A DNA stretch of 64,000 nucleotides, taken from assembly GCA_964626755.1 (NCBI GenBank), contig CAZVGO010000050.1, positions 1-64,000 on the forward strand, written 5' to 3'. The stretch comes from JACDAV01 sp964626755 (GTDB taxonomy: Bacteria; Chloroflexota; Limnocylindria; Limnocylindrales; CSP1-4). The position numbers and the translations under genes are program-made. Below are positions 50,927 through 58,355 of the stretch, piece after piece (positions within the stretch are counted from its first letter, which is position 1; every line of letters starts with the position of its first letter). The notes below the pieces were generated by a model, which worked only from the letters and a program-made list of their open reading frames with translations, was not told where the DNA came from and did not search any database.

Positions 50927-51429
50927 CCGTGACCGCCGTCCGCAAGGACCCCGCCGCCCTGACGATGACCCTGACCGCCGAGTTCGACGCCTCGCCCGAG
51001 CGCGTCTGGCAGCTCTGGGCCGACCCGCGCCAGCTCGAGCGCTGGTGGGGGCCGCCGACCTACCCGGCAACCTTCACCGCGCACGACTTTCGCGTCGGTG
51101 GCCGCTCCGAGTACTACATGACCGGGCCGGAGGGGCCGACGCCCTTTGGCGGCTACTGGGAAATCCTCGACCTCGACCCGCCGCGCAGCATCAAGATCGA
51201 GGACGGCTTCGCGAACGACGGGACCCCGAACGACCTGCCCGGTCCCGGCGGAATGAACGTGACCATCCTCCCGATCGACGGTGGTCGGACGAGGATGACG
51301 ATCGAGAGCACCTTCCCGGACGTCTCGACGATGGAGCAGCTCCTCGCGATGGGCCAGGAGCAGGGCATGATCGAAGCCGTCGGCCAGATCGACGCGATCC
51401 TTGCGGAGAGTGCCGTCCCGAACCGATGA
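50923..51429 (+). CDS. SRPBCC (AHSA1-like) ligand-binding protein
   Basis: A 168-residue protein with FDASPERVWQLWADPRQLERWWGPPTYPATFTAHDFRVGGR and YWEILDLDPPRSIKIEDGFAN, followed by GRTRMTIESTFPDVSTMEQLLAMGQEQGMIEA, the standard AHSA1/START-like order. It forms a helix-grip fold that binds hydrophobic ligands. Gene order ArsR-AHSA1 is common, and the pair may sense the compound handled by the MFS exporter or hydrolase nearby. Confidence 0.88.
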   Translation: MTVTAVRKDPAALTMTLTAEFDASPERVWQLWADPRQLERWWGPPTYPATFTAHDFRVGGRSEYYMTGPEGPTPFGGYWEILDLDPPRSIKIEDGFANDGTPNDLPGPGGMNVTILPIDGGRTRMTIESTFPDVSTMEQLLAMGQEQGMIEAVGQIDAILAESAVPNR

Positions 51430-51481
51430 GATCCACGCCCTCAACCAGTCTGAAAGGCACACAGGCGAAGGAGGAGACCGA

Positions 51482-52363
51482 ATGAGCACCACGACCGCCG
51501 AGCCGACGACCCGGACCCTCGAGGTGCCGGGCGCAACGTTGAGGTACGACGTCCGGCGCAACGACGCGAGCACCGAGCCGCCGCTGTTCCTCATCGGGTC
51601 GCCGATGGCCGCGGCCGGCTTCGGCTCGTTGATCGCACGCTTCCCGGATCGCACGATCGTCACGTACGACCCGCGCGGCTCCGAGCGCAGCACGAAGGCC
51701 GATGCGTCAAGCGAGTCGACGCCCGAGCAGCACGCGGACGACCTCCACCGGGTCATCCAGGCCATCGGCGCCGGACCGGTCGACCTCTTCGCCAGCAGCG
51801 GCGGGGCGACAAACGCACTCGCCCTCGTGGCCAAGCATCCGGAGGACGTTCGGACGCTCGTCGCCCACGAGCCGCCGGTCGCAACGGTCCTCCCCGACAG
51901 CAAGAACGCGAAGGCTGCCGCCCGAGCCGTCAGCGAGACGTACAAGCGAAGCGGGTTCAATGCCGGCATGGCGCACTTCATCGCCGTCGTCAGCCACGAG
52001 GGCGAGTTCCCCGACGGTTTCGCCCAGCAGCCGGCGCCGGATCCCGCGATGTTCGGCATGCCGACCGAAGACGACGGCAAGCGGGACGACGTGCTGATGG
52101 CGCAGAACATCGTCACGGGTACGCACTACGAGCTCGACTTCGACGCGCTGCGGAAGGCGTCGACCAACATCGTGATGGCGCTCGGCGTCGAGTCCCAGCA
52201 GATCTTGCCCGGCCGCGCGACGAAGGCCGTGGCCGAAAAGCTCGGCAAGGATCCTGTTCTCTTCCCGAGCGGGCACGCCGGCTTCCTCGGCGGCGAATAC
52301 GGCCAGACGGGCGACCCAGACGCCTTTGCGGCCAAGCTCCGCGAGGTCCTCGCCACTCGATGA
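51482..52363 (+). CDS. Alpha/beta hydrolase
   Basis: A 293-residue alpha/beta hydrolase. PPLFLIGSPMAAAGFGSL is the oxyanion-hole region, IVTYDPRGSERS the strand-turn typical of the fold, DLFASSGGATNAL the nucleophile elbow (A-S-S-G-G in place of G-x-S-x-G) and SGHAGFLGG the catalytic His region. Substrate unknown. AAGGAGGAG before the ATG is a strong ribosome site. It follows the SRPBCC gene by 52 bases and overlaps the PIN gene by four. Confidence 0.85.
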   Translation: MSTTTAEPTTRTLEVPGATLRYDVRRNDASTEPPLFLIGSPMAAAGFGSLIARFPDRTIVTYDPRGSERSTKADASSESTPEQHADDLHRVIQAIGAGPVDLFASSGGATNALALVAKHPEDVRTLVAHEPPVATVLPDSKNAKAAARAVSETYKRSGFNAGMAHFIAVVSHEGEFPDGFAQQPAPDPAMFGMPTEDDGKRDDVLMAQNIVTGTHYELDFDALRKASTNIVMALGVESQQILPGRATKAVAEKLGKDPVLFPSGHAGFLGGEYGQTGDPDAFAAKLREVLATR

Positions 52364-52755
52364 CCAGGTACATCGTCGATGCCGGCGCCGTCATCCACCT
52401 GGCGAGCGAGGGAATCGAGGTAGCAAGCGAGCACGAGCTCCTCGCGCCGACGCTCCTGCGCTCCCAGGTGCTGTCTGCGCTGCACGAGGCGGTCCAGCGC
52501 GGCGACTTCCCGGCGGACGTCGCCCGTGAGCGCCTCGGTCGGATCAACCGGATGCCGATCAGGCTCCTCGGCGATGCGGTGCTACGGCGACGCGCCTGGG
52601 AGGTGGCGGACAGGCTGGGCTGGCCTTCGACGTACGACGCCGAGTACGTGGCGCTGACTCAGCTCCAGGCAGACGCGTTCATCACCCTGGACGCGAAGCT
52701 GGCACGCAGCGTCCAGGGGATCGTGACGACCGCGTCGATCGACGCACTGCGCTAG
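52360..52755 (+). CDS. PIN-domain (VapC-like) ribonuclease, no antitoxin visible
   Basis: A 131-residue PIN protein. IVDAGAVIHLA gives the first catalytic Asp, LRSQVLSALHEAV the acidic residue of helix 2 (Glu), and TYDAEYVALTQLQADAFITLDAKLARSV the two C-terminal Asp of the VapC active site. PIN toxins cleave RNA. The upstream overlapping partner is the hydrolase gene, not a small antitoxin gene, and none lies downstream. It may therefore be an orphan or non-toxic member. Confidence 0.8.
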   Translation: MTRYIVDAGAVIHLASEGIEVASEHELLAPTLLRSQVLSALHEAVQRGDFPADVARERLGRINRMPIRLLGDAVLRRRAWEVADRLGWPSTYDAEYVALTQLQADAFITLDAKLARSVQGIVTTASIDALR

Positions 52756-52776
52756 CGCCTCGGACGGCCGATCAAA

Positions 52777-53523
52777 CTAGTTGAGCGCGCGCGCGGCTAT
52801 CCGGTCAGCGGTCAAGACCACCCGACGTGCCAACTCCCTCGGTGAGCCCGACGACGGGAACCGATAGGACGGTCCGTGGACGTGAAGAGCGGCAACGACG
52901 GACTCTGTCGCGTCGACGATCGGCGCCGCGACGGAATTCAGGCCCTCGGCGAACTCCTCGTGGACCCAGGCGTAGCCGTCGAGCTTCACTTGGCCCAGCC
53001 GCTCGCGGAGGGCTGAGGGATCGGTCATCGTCCGCGGTGTGAAGCGCTCGAGCGGCCGGTCGAGGAAGCGCTCCAGCTCGGCTTCGGGCCAGGAAGCCAG
53101 CATCACGAGCCCGGACGACACCGCGTGCATGGGCACCCGGGTGCCCGTCCAGTCGCGGATCTGGACCTGGTGCGCCGTGTCGACCTGGTCGACGTAGTGG
53201 ACCTCGAAGCCGTCCGGCACGGATAGCCCGGCCGTCTCGCCCACGGCCGAGGAGAGCTCGACGAGGTGTGGTCGAGCGACGGCCACGAGGCTCCCGGTGC
53301 CGGCGACGCCCGCCGCGAGCGAGGCAATCCGGGCCCCGAGTCGATATCTGGTGCCTCCAGGCACCTGTTCGACGACGCCTTCACGCTGGAGCGAGCCGAG
53401 CAGCCGGGCGACTGTGCTTTTGGGGAGGGCGACTCGATCGGCGACCTCGGTCACCCCGACCGGGCCGTCGGCGAGCGCGCCGAGCACGGCGAAGGCCCGC
53501 TCGATCGACTGGACTCTGGACAC
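52777..53523 (-). CDS. IclR-family transcriptional regulator
   Basis: A 248-residue regulator. The N-terminal winged HTH covers residues 1-65 (SIERAFAVLGALADGPVGVTEVADRVALPKSTVARLLGSLQREGVV). The C-terminal effector domain shows SVPDGFEVHYVDQVDTAHQVQI, PMHAVSSGLVMLASWPEAELERFL and GYAWVHEEFAEGLNSVAAPIVDATESVVAALHVHGPS, the normal IclR order. It is divergent from the corrinoid methyltransferase operon and a perfect palindrome lies in between, so it is the probable regulator of that operon. GAGGAG precedes the GTG start. Confidence 0.92.
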   Translation of the reverse strand: MSRVQSIERAFAVLGALADGPVGVTEVADRVALPKSTVARLLGSLQREGVVEQVPGGTRYRLGARIASLAAGVAGTGSLVAVARPHLVELSSAVGETAGLSVPDGFEVHYVDQVDTAHQVQIRDWTGTRVPMHAVSSGLVMLASWPEAELERFLDRPLERFTPRTMTDPSALRERLGQVKLDGYAWVHEEFAEGLNSVAAPIVDATESVVAALHVHGPSYRFPSSGSPRELARRVVLTADRIAARALN

Positions 53524-53554
53524 CCGGCTCCTCGTGGTCTACGCTGCCGCTGGC

Positions 53555-53590
53555 GTTCCATCATACGGTACGGTTCCACGATGTGGAACC
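53555..53590. promoter_or_regulatory. IclR-type operator with perfect 19-bp palindrome; overlapping minus-strand promoter
   Basis: GGTTCCACGATGTGGAACC (53572-53590) is a perfect 8-3-8 palindrome. A further half-site GTTCCA lies at 53555-53560. On the minus strand a -35 TTCCAC (53583-53588) lies inside the palindrome and is 17 bases from a -10 TATGAT (53560-53565) that serves the IclR gene. An in-frame ATG at 53581 sits inside the palindrome and is unlikely to be the operon's start. Confidence 0.75.
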
Positions 53591-53628
53591 CCCCGGGAAG
53601 CGGGAACGCCCAGGGGAGCACCGGCGGA

Positions 53629-54330
53629 ATGGCGGACGACCAGAGTCAGGACATCGACCTCAGCGCCCTGTCCGACGATGAGCTCGTCGAGCAGATGCAC
53701 AACGATCTCTACGACGGGATGAAGGACGAGATCGTCGAAGGCACGAAGCTCCTGCTCGGCCGCGGCTTCACGGCAACGAAAGTCCTCGACGACGCGCTGG
53801 TCGCCGGGATGAAGATCGTCGGCATCGACTTCCGCGATGGCATCTTGTTCGTCCCCGAGGTCCTCCTCGCCGCGAACGCGATGAAGGCCGGGATGGAGAT
53901 CCTCCGCCCGCTCCTCGCGGAGACCGGAGCCGAGCCGGTCGGCAAGGTGGTCATCGGCACCGTCAAGGGCGATATCCATGACATCGGCAAGAACCTCGTC
54001 GGGATGATGCTCGAGGGGGCAGGTTTCGAAGTCGTCGACCTCGGGATCAACACCGACGCCGACAAGTTCATCGCGGCCCTCGAGCAGCACAAGCCCGACA
54101 TCCTCGGGATGTCGGCCCTGCTGACGACGACGATGCCGTACATGAAGGTCGTGATCAACGCCCTCAAGGAGCGCGGGATCCGCGACGACTACATCGTCCT
54201 CGTCGGAGGCGCGCCGCTGAACGAGGAGTTCGGGGCGGCGATCGGCGCCGACGCGTACTGCCGGGACGCGGGTGTGGCGGCCGATATGGCGCGCCGCCTG
54301 ATCGACGAGAGGCGGGCCTCGGTTGCCTAG
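53629..54330 (+). CDS. Corrinoid protein of a methyltransferase system (MtbC/MtgC-like)
   Basis: A 233-residue cobamide-binding protein. The N-terminal helical cap (about residues 10-100) shows NDLYDGMKDEIVEGTKLLLGRGF and DGILFVPEVLLAANAMKAGMEILRPLL. The cobamide domain has VKGDIHDIGKNLVGMMLEGAGFEVVDLG with the lower-ligand His near residue 116, then SALLTTTM and LVGGAPLNEEF. It carries the methyl group between the MttB-like and folate methyltransferases. ATG 53629 is favoured because the operator palindrome occupies the alternative ATG at 53581. Confidence 0.92.
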   Translation: MADDQSQDIDLSALSDDELVEQMHNDLYDGMKDEIVEGTKLLLGRGFTATKVLDDALVAGMKIVGIDFRDGILFVPEVLLAANAMKAGMEILRPLLAETGAEPVGKVVIGTVKGDIHDIGKNLVGMMLEGAGFEVVDLGINTDADKFIAALEQHKPDILGMSALLTTTMPYMKVVINALKERGIRDDYIVLVGGAPLNEEFGAAIGADAYCRDAGVAADMARRLIDERRASVA

Positions 54331-55075
54331 TGCTCCTCGCGTCCTGATCGTCGGCTGCGGCGCGCTTGCCCGCGAGATCGTCGCGCTGACCCGCGACCTG
54401 CCGAACGTCGACGTGACCTGCCTTCCGGCGACGCTCCACAACCGCCCTGGCGGGATCCCCGCGGCCGTCCGCGAGCGGATCCGACGGCGGCGCGCCGGCT
54501 ACGACCGGGTGTTCGTCGCGTACGCCGACTGCGGCACGGGCGGCATGCTCGATCGCGTGCTCGAGGACGAAGGCGTCGAGCGGCTGCCCGGCGCGCACTG
54601 CTACGAGTTCTTCGCCGGCCGGCCGGAGTTCGCCCGACTGACCGAGGAGGAGCCGGCGACGTTCTTCCTGACCGACTTCCTCGCCCGCAACTTCGACCGA
54701 CTCGTGGTCAAGGGCCTCGGGCTCGACCGCCACCCCGAGCTACTGACCCAGTACTTCGGCAACTACCGTCGGCTCGTGTACCTCGCCCAGACCGACGACC
54801 CCGACCTCGTCAACGCCGCCCGCCGCGCGGCCGCCCGCCTCGGGCTCGCCTTCGAGCTCCGTCGGACCGGCTACGGCGAGCTCGCCACATCCCTGGCCCG
54901 TGTCTCACAGACAACAAATCCCCCCTCTGGTAAGGGGTGGGACCCGGTAGCGGTCTCATCCGTGCGCACCAGTCATCGATCTGACCGGAAGCGCATCGAA
55001 CGACGTCACTCGGTCCCCCTAACCACCCAATTTGCTGACTCCCAGTCAGCACGGCCAACGGCCGGGGCTCGCTGA
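54323..55075 (+). CDS. DUF1638 protein with an odd C-terminal extension
   Basis: A 250-residue frame starting at TTG 54323, which overlaps the corrinoid gene by eight bases. The first 195 residues match DUF1638: VLIVGCGALAREIVALTRDL, YDRVFVAYADCGTGGMLDRVL, GAHCYEFFAGR, PATFFLTDFLARNFDRLVVKGLGLDRHPEL and FGNYRRLVYLAQTDDPDL. This family is linked in many genomes to corrinoid methyltransferase clusters; its function is unknown. From about residue 196 the composition changes (low GC3, hairpins, ACAACAAAT and AATTT stretches) and the protein is no longer family-like, so translation may really end near 54905 or the tail is untranslated leader DNA. Confidence 0.75.
   Translation: MPSAPRVLIVGCGALAREIVALTRDLPNVDVTCLPATLHNRPGGIPAAVRERIRRRRAGYDRVFVAYADCGTGGMLDRVLEDEGVERLPGAHCYEFFAGRPEFARLTEEEPATFFLTDFLARNFDRLVVKGLGLDRHPELLTQYFGNYRRLVYLAQTDDPDLVNAARRAAARLGLAFELRRTGYGELATSLARVSQTTNPPSGKGWDPVAVSSVRTSHRSDRKRIERRHSVPLTTQFADSQSARPTAGAR
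54905..55060 (+). other. Lower-GC, hairpin-rich stretch, possible structured RNA
   Basis: This segment is visibly richer in A and T than its surroundings and holds two hairpins: CCCCT/AGGGG around six bases (54922-54937) and GCTGACT/AGTCAGC around CCC (55034-55050). It lies directly before the next gene. It does not contain a cobalamin box or other riboswitch signature I recognise. Confidence 0.35.
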
Positions 55076-55076
55076 C

Positions 55077-55397
55077 GTGGCCGCCACCCTCACCGTCATC
55101 TGGTGGCGCGACATCCCCGCCCAGGTGATCGCCAAGGATCGCCGCCGGGCGAGCAAGGTCGTCCTCCACCCGCGCTTCCAGGTCGCGATCGACAAGGCGG
55201 CCGAGAAGTCCGGCAAGAAGTCGATGGATGACTACATCGGCGAGTGGCGCAAGGTCCAGCGCGACTGCGGCGACGACCTCGAGGCAGCCGCGAACGCCGA
55301 GGCGACGAAGCTCGAGGCGGAGCACCCGAAGCAGGTCCTCGAGCGCCTCATCGCATCGGGCGGTGTCGCGGAGACCAGCAGGCAGACGGCCACGTGA
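55077..55397 (+). CDS. 'Virulence factor' family protein of corrinoid clusters
   Basis: A 106-residue protein. ATLTVIWWRDIPAQVIAKDRRRASKVVLHPRFQVAIDKAAEKSG, and DYIGEWRKVQRDCGDDLEAAANAEATKLEAEHP match the small conserved family named 'virulence factor' in databases; I recall it next to the same methyltransferase genes in alphaproteobacteria. Its biochemical role is unknown and the name is probably misleading. GTG 55077 is chosen because the family starts at this point. The stop overlaps the next gene (GTGA). Confidence 0.75.
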   Translation: MAATLTVIWWRDIPAQVIAKDRRRASKVVLHPRFQVAIDKAAEKSGKKSMDDYIGEWRKVQRDCGDDLEAAANAEATKLEAEHPKQVLERLIASGGVAETSRQTAT

Positions 55398-56299
55398 CCC
55401 GCACCGTCATCTCGTCCGCCACGCGAGAGGTCGTGATCGGCTCCGACCGCCCGTTCGTGATCATCGGCGAACGAATCAACCCGACCGGCCGCAAGCTCCT
55501 CGCCGAGGAGATGAAGGCCGGTGACTTCAGCCGGGTCGAGCGAGACGCGATCGCCCAGGTCGAGGCCGGCGCCCACATGCTCGACGTGAACGCCGGGATC
55601 CCGCTCGCCGACGAGCCGGCGATCCTCGCCAAGGCCATCCAGCTCGTCCAGTCGCTCACGGACGTGCCGCTCTCGATCGACTCCTCGATCGTCGAGGCGC
55701 TCGAGGCAGGCCTCGCCGTCTACCAGGGCAAGCCGCTCGTCAACTCCGTGACCGGCGAGGAGGAGCGTCTCGAGCGAGTGCTGCCGCTGGTGAAGAAGTA
55801 CGGCGCCGCGGTTGTTGCGATCTCGAACGACGAGACCGGAATATCCGAGGACCCGGACGTCCGGTTCGCCGTCGCGAAGCGGATCGTCGAGCGAGCTGCC
55901 GACCACGGCATCGCCCGTGAGGACATCATCGTCGACCCCCTGCTCATGCCGATCGGCGCGATGGCGACGGCCGGCCGCCAGGTCTTCCGGATCCTCGCCC
56001 GGCTGCGCGACGAGCTCCAGGTCAACTCCACGTGCGGTGGATCGAACGTCAGCTTCGGGCTGCCGAACCGCGACGGGATCAACGGGGCGTTCCTCGCGAT
56101 GGCGGCGGCCAGCGGGTTGACATCCGCGATCACGAACCCGCTGTCGGCCGAGGTGAAGCACTCGGTGATGGCGGCCGACGTCCTGCTCGGCAACGACCCG
56201 GAGTGTGGCCGCTGGATCCGCGCCTTCCGTGCGGTACCGGCGGAGGGGGAGCAGGGGCGTCGGGTCAATCGGCGGCGGGCGGCCAGCACGCCGGCCTGA
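55394..56299 (+). CDS. Corrinoid:tetrahydrofolate methyltransferase (pterin-binding, MtgA/AcsE-like)
   Basis: A 301-residue TIM-barrel with a pterin-binding domain. FVIIGERINPTGRKLLAEEM, ERDAIAQVEAGAHMLDVNAGIP, SIDSSIVEALEAGL and NSVTGEEERLERVLPLVKKYGA are the family blocks, with the NSTCGGSNVSFGLPNRDGINGAFLAMA segment toward the end. It transfers the corrinoid-bound methyl group to tetrahydrofolate. The C-terminal 20 residues are Arg-rich. Four-base overlap with the upstream gene and a four-base gap to the ASKHA gene show one operon. Confidence 0.92.
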   Translation: MTRTVISSATREVVIGSDRPFVIIGERINPTGRKLLAEEMKAGDFSRVERDAIAQVEAGAHMLDVNAGIPLADEPAILAKAIQLVQSLTDVPLSIDSSIVEALEAGLAVYQGKPLVNSVTGEEERLERVLPLVKKYGAAVVAISNDETGISEDPDVRFAVAKRIVERAADHGIAREDIIVDPLLMPIGAMATAGRQVFRILARLRDELQVNSTCGGSNVSFGLPNRDGINGAFLAMAAASGLTSAITNPLSAEVKHSVMAADVLLGNDPECGRWIRAFRAVPAEGEQGRRVNRRRAASTPA

Positions 56300-56303
56300 T
56301 CGC

Positions 56304-58355
56304 GTGCCCGACAGCCAGCCACTCGTTATCTTCACGCCGTCGGGCCGGCGCGGCCGGTTCGCGGCCGGGACGACCGTCCTCGATGCGGCCCGCTCGCTCG
56401 GCGTCGACATCGACTCGGTCTGTGGCGGCCGCGGCCTGTGCGGTCGGTGCCAGGTCGAGCAGGGCATCGGGAGTTTCGCGAAGCACGGCATCGAGTCCCG
56501 CGAGGACCATCTCGAGCCAGCCGGCGAGCTCGAACAGCGCTACGCGGCAGAGGAGGGCCTCGCGCCCGGGCGCCGCCTGAGCTGCACGGCGAAACTGCTG
56601 GGGGACGCCGTCATCGACGTCCCGCCGGAGAGCCAGGTCCACCGCCAGGTCGTCCGCAAGGCCCTCGACATCCGCGCCTTCGAGATCGATCCGGTCGTAC
56701 GGCTCCACTACGTCGAGGTCGAGCCGCCCGCGCTCGCGTCGCCGTCGGGCGCCCTCGTCCGCCTGTTCGAGTCACTCGAGCGCGAGTGGCAGCTCACAGA
56801 ATTGACCGCCGACCTCGAGGTCGTCCGCGCCCTCCAGCCCGCCCTCGAGGAGGGGAAGTTCGGGGTGACCGTCGCGGTCCACGACGGGACCACCGTGACC
56901 GCCGTCTGGCCCGGGCTCCGGGAGAAGGCATACGGGGTCGCGATCGACGTCGGATCCACGACGATCGCCGGCCACCTGGCCGACCTCGCCGACGGCTCGG
57001 TCCTTGCGAGCAACGGCGTGATGAACCCGCAGATCCGGTTCGGCGAAGACCTCATGAGCCGTGTCTCGTACGCGATGCTCCACCCGGAGGGAGCGGGGGA
57101 GATGACCGCGGCCATCCGCAAGGCGCTCAACGGGGTGATCGCCGGCCTCGCGAACGCGGCCGGGATCAAACGTGAGGCGATCCTCGAGCTCGCGGTCGTC
57201 GGCAATCCGATCATGCACCACCTCCTCCTCGGGATCGACCCGGTTCCGCTCGGCACGGCGCCGTTCGCCCTCGCGACCGACCGGGCCGTCCGCACGACGG
57301 CCCGCGAGCTGGAGCTCATCGCCCACCGAGGGGCGCGGGTCTACGTCCTGCCGTGCATCGCCGGTCACGTTGGGGCGGACGCGGCCGGAGTCATCCTCGC
57401 CGAGGCACCTCACCAGAAGACCGATGGCGTCCGTGTCGTCGTCGACGTCGGGACGAACGCGGAGATCGTCCTCGGCAGCGGGCTGCGCCTCCTCGCCGCG
57501 TCGAGCCCGACCGGGCCGGCGTTCGAGGGCGCTCAGATCTCGTCCGGCCAGCGCGCCGCCCCCGGCGCGATCGATCGCGTCCGAATCGACCGGACGACCC
57601 TTGAGCCGCGGTTCAAGGTCATCGGCGGCGACCTCTGGTCCGATGAGCCGGGCTTCGCCGAGGCGACCGCGCAGACGGGGATCAACGGGATCTGCGGCTC
57701 GGGGATCGTTGAGGTCATCGCCGAGCTGTTCCTCGCCGGCGTCATCACGACCGACGGGATCGTCGACGGGGCACTCGCCGCGCGCACATCCCGCGTCGTC
57801 CCCGATGGCCGAACGTTCTCGTACATCCTGCGCGAAGGCCTTGACGGCCTGCCCCGCCTGGCGATCACCCAGAACGACGTCCGGGCGATCCAGCTCGCGA
57901 AGGCGGCGCTGTACGCGGGCGTCCGCCTGCTCATGGACAAGGCCGGAGCGGACCAGGTCGACGAGATTCGCCTGGCGGGCGCGTTCGGAAGCCAGATCGA
58001 CGTGTTCCATGCGATGGTCCTCGGGCTCATCCCCGACTGCGATCTCTCGCGCGTTTCGTCTGCCGGGAACGCGGCCGGGACCGGGGCGCTGATCGCGCTA
58101 CTGTCCGGGTCGGCGCGGCGCGAGATCGAGGAGGTCGTGAGGCGGGTGGAGAAGATCGAGACGGCGATGGAGCCGCGGTTCCAGGAGCACTTCGTCGATG
58201 CGCTGGCGTTTCCCCACCGGACCGCCGACTATCCGAACCTGTCGCGCGCGGTCGAGCTGCCGCCGCGGCCGCCCGTCGCCGACCGGACCGCCGGAGGACG
58301 TGCCGAACGACGACGCCGGCGGGACGTCGCCGCGGCATCGAGGGAGCCCGGATGA
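56304..58355 (+). CDS. ASKHA-type corrinoid reductive activator with 2Fe-2S domain
   Basis: A 683-residue protein of the RACo/DUF4445 group. The N-terminal 2Fe-2S ferredoxin domain has Cys40, Cys46, Cys49 and Cys94 (VCGGRGLCGRC ... LSC). The ASKHA ATPase part begins with GVAIDVGSTTIAGHLADL (phosphate loop, about residue 213) and continues with VVDVGTNAEIVLG and GICGSGIVEVIAELF, RLAGAFGSQIDVFHA. Such proteins re-reduce an oxidised Co(II) corrinoid to Co(I) with ATP. The last 40 residues are Arg/Pro-rich. The stop overlaps the methyltransferase gene (ATGA). Confidence 0.92.
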   Translation: MPDSQPLVIFTPSGRRGRFAAGTTVLDAARSLGVDIDSVCGGRGLCGRCQVEQGIGSFAKHGIESREDHLEPAGELEQRYAAEEGLAPGRRLSCTAKLLGDAVIDVPPESQVHRQVVRKALDIRAFEIDPVVRLHYVEVEPPALASPSGALVRLFESLEREWQLTELTADLEVVRALQPALEEGKFGVTVAVHDGTTVTAVWPGLREKAYGVAIDVGSTTIAGHLADLADGSVLASNGVMNPQIRFGEDLMSRVSYAMLHPEGAGEMTAAIRKALNGVIAGLANAAGIKREAILELAVVGNPIMHHLLLGIDPVPLGTAPFALATDRAVRTTARELELIAHRGARVYVLPCIAGHVGADAAGVILAEAPHQKTDGVRVVVDVGTNAEIVLGSGLRLLAASSPTGPAFEGAQISSGQRAAPGAIDRVRIDRTTLEPRFKVIGGDLWSDEPGFAEATAQTGINGICGSGIVEVIAELFLAGVITTDGIVDGALAARTSRVVPDGRTFSYILREGLDGLPRLAITQNDVRAIQLAKAALYAGVRLLMDKAGADQVDEIRLAGAFGSQIDVFHAMVLGLIPDCDLSRVSSAGNAAGTGALIALLSGSARREIEEVVRRVEKIETAMEPRFQEHFVDALAFPHRTADYPNLSRAVELPPRPPVADRTAGGRAERRRRRDVAAASREPG

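Noticed and set aside
54905..55060. Cobalamin riboswitch before the folate methyltransferase genes
   Set aside because: I could not find the conserved B12-box sequence or its core pairing; only simple hairpins are present.
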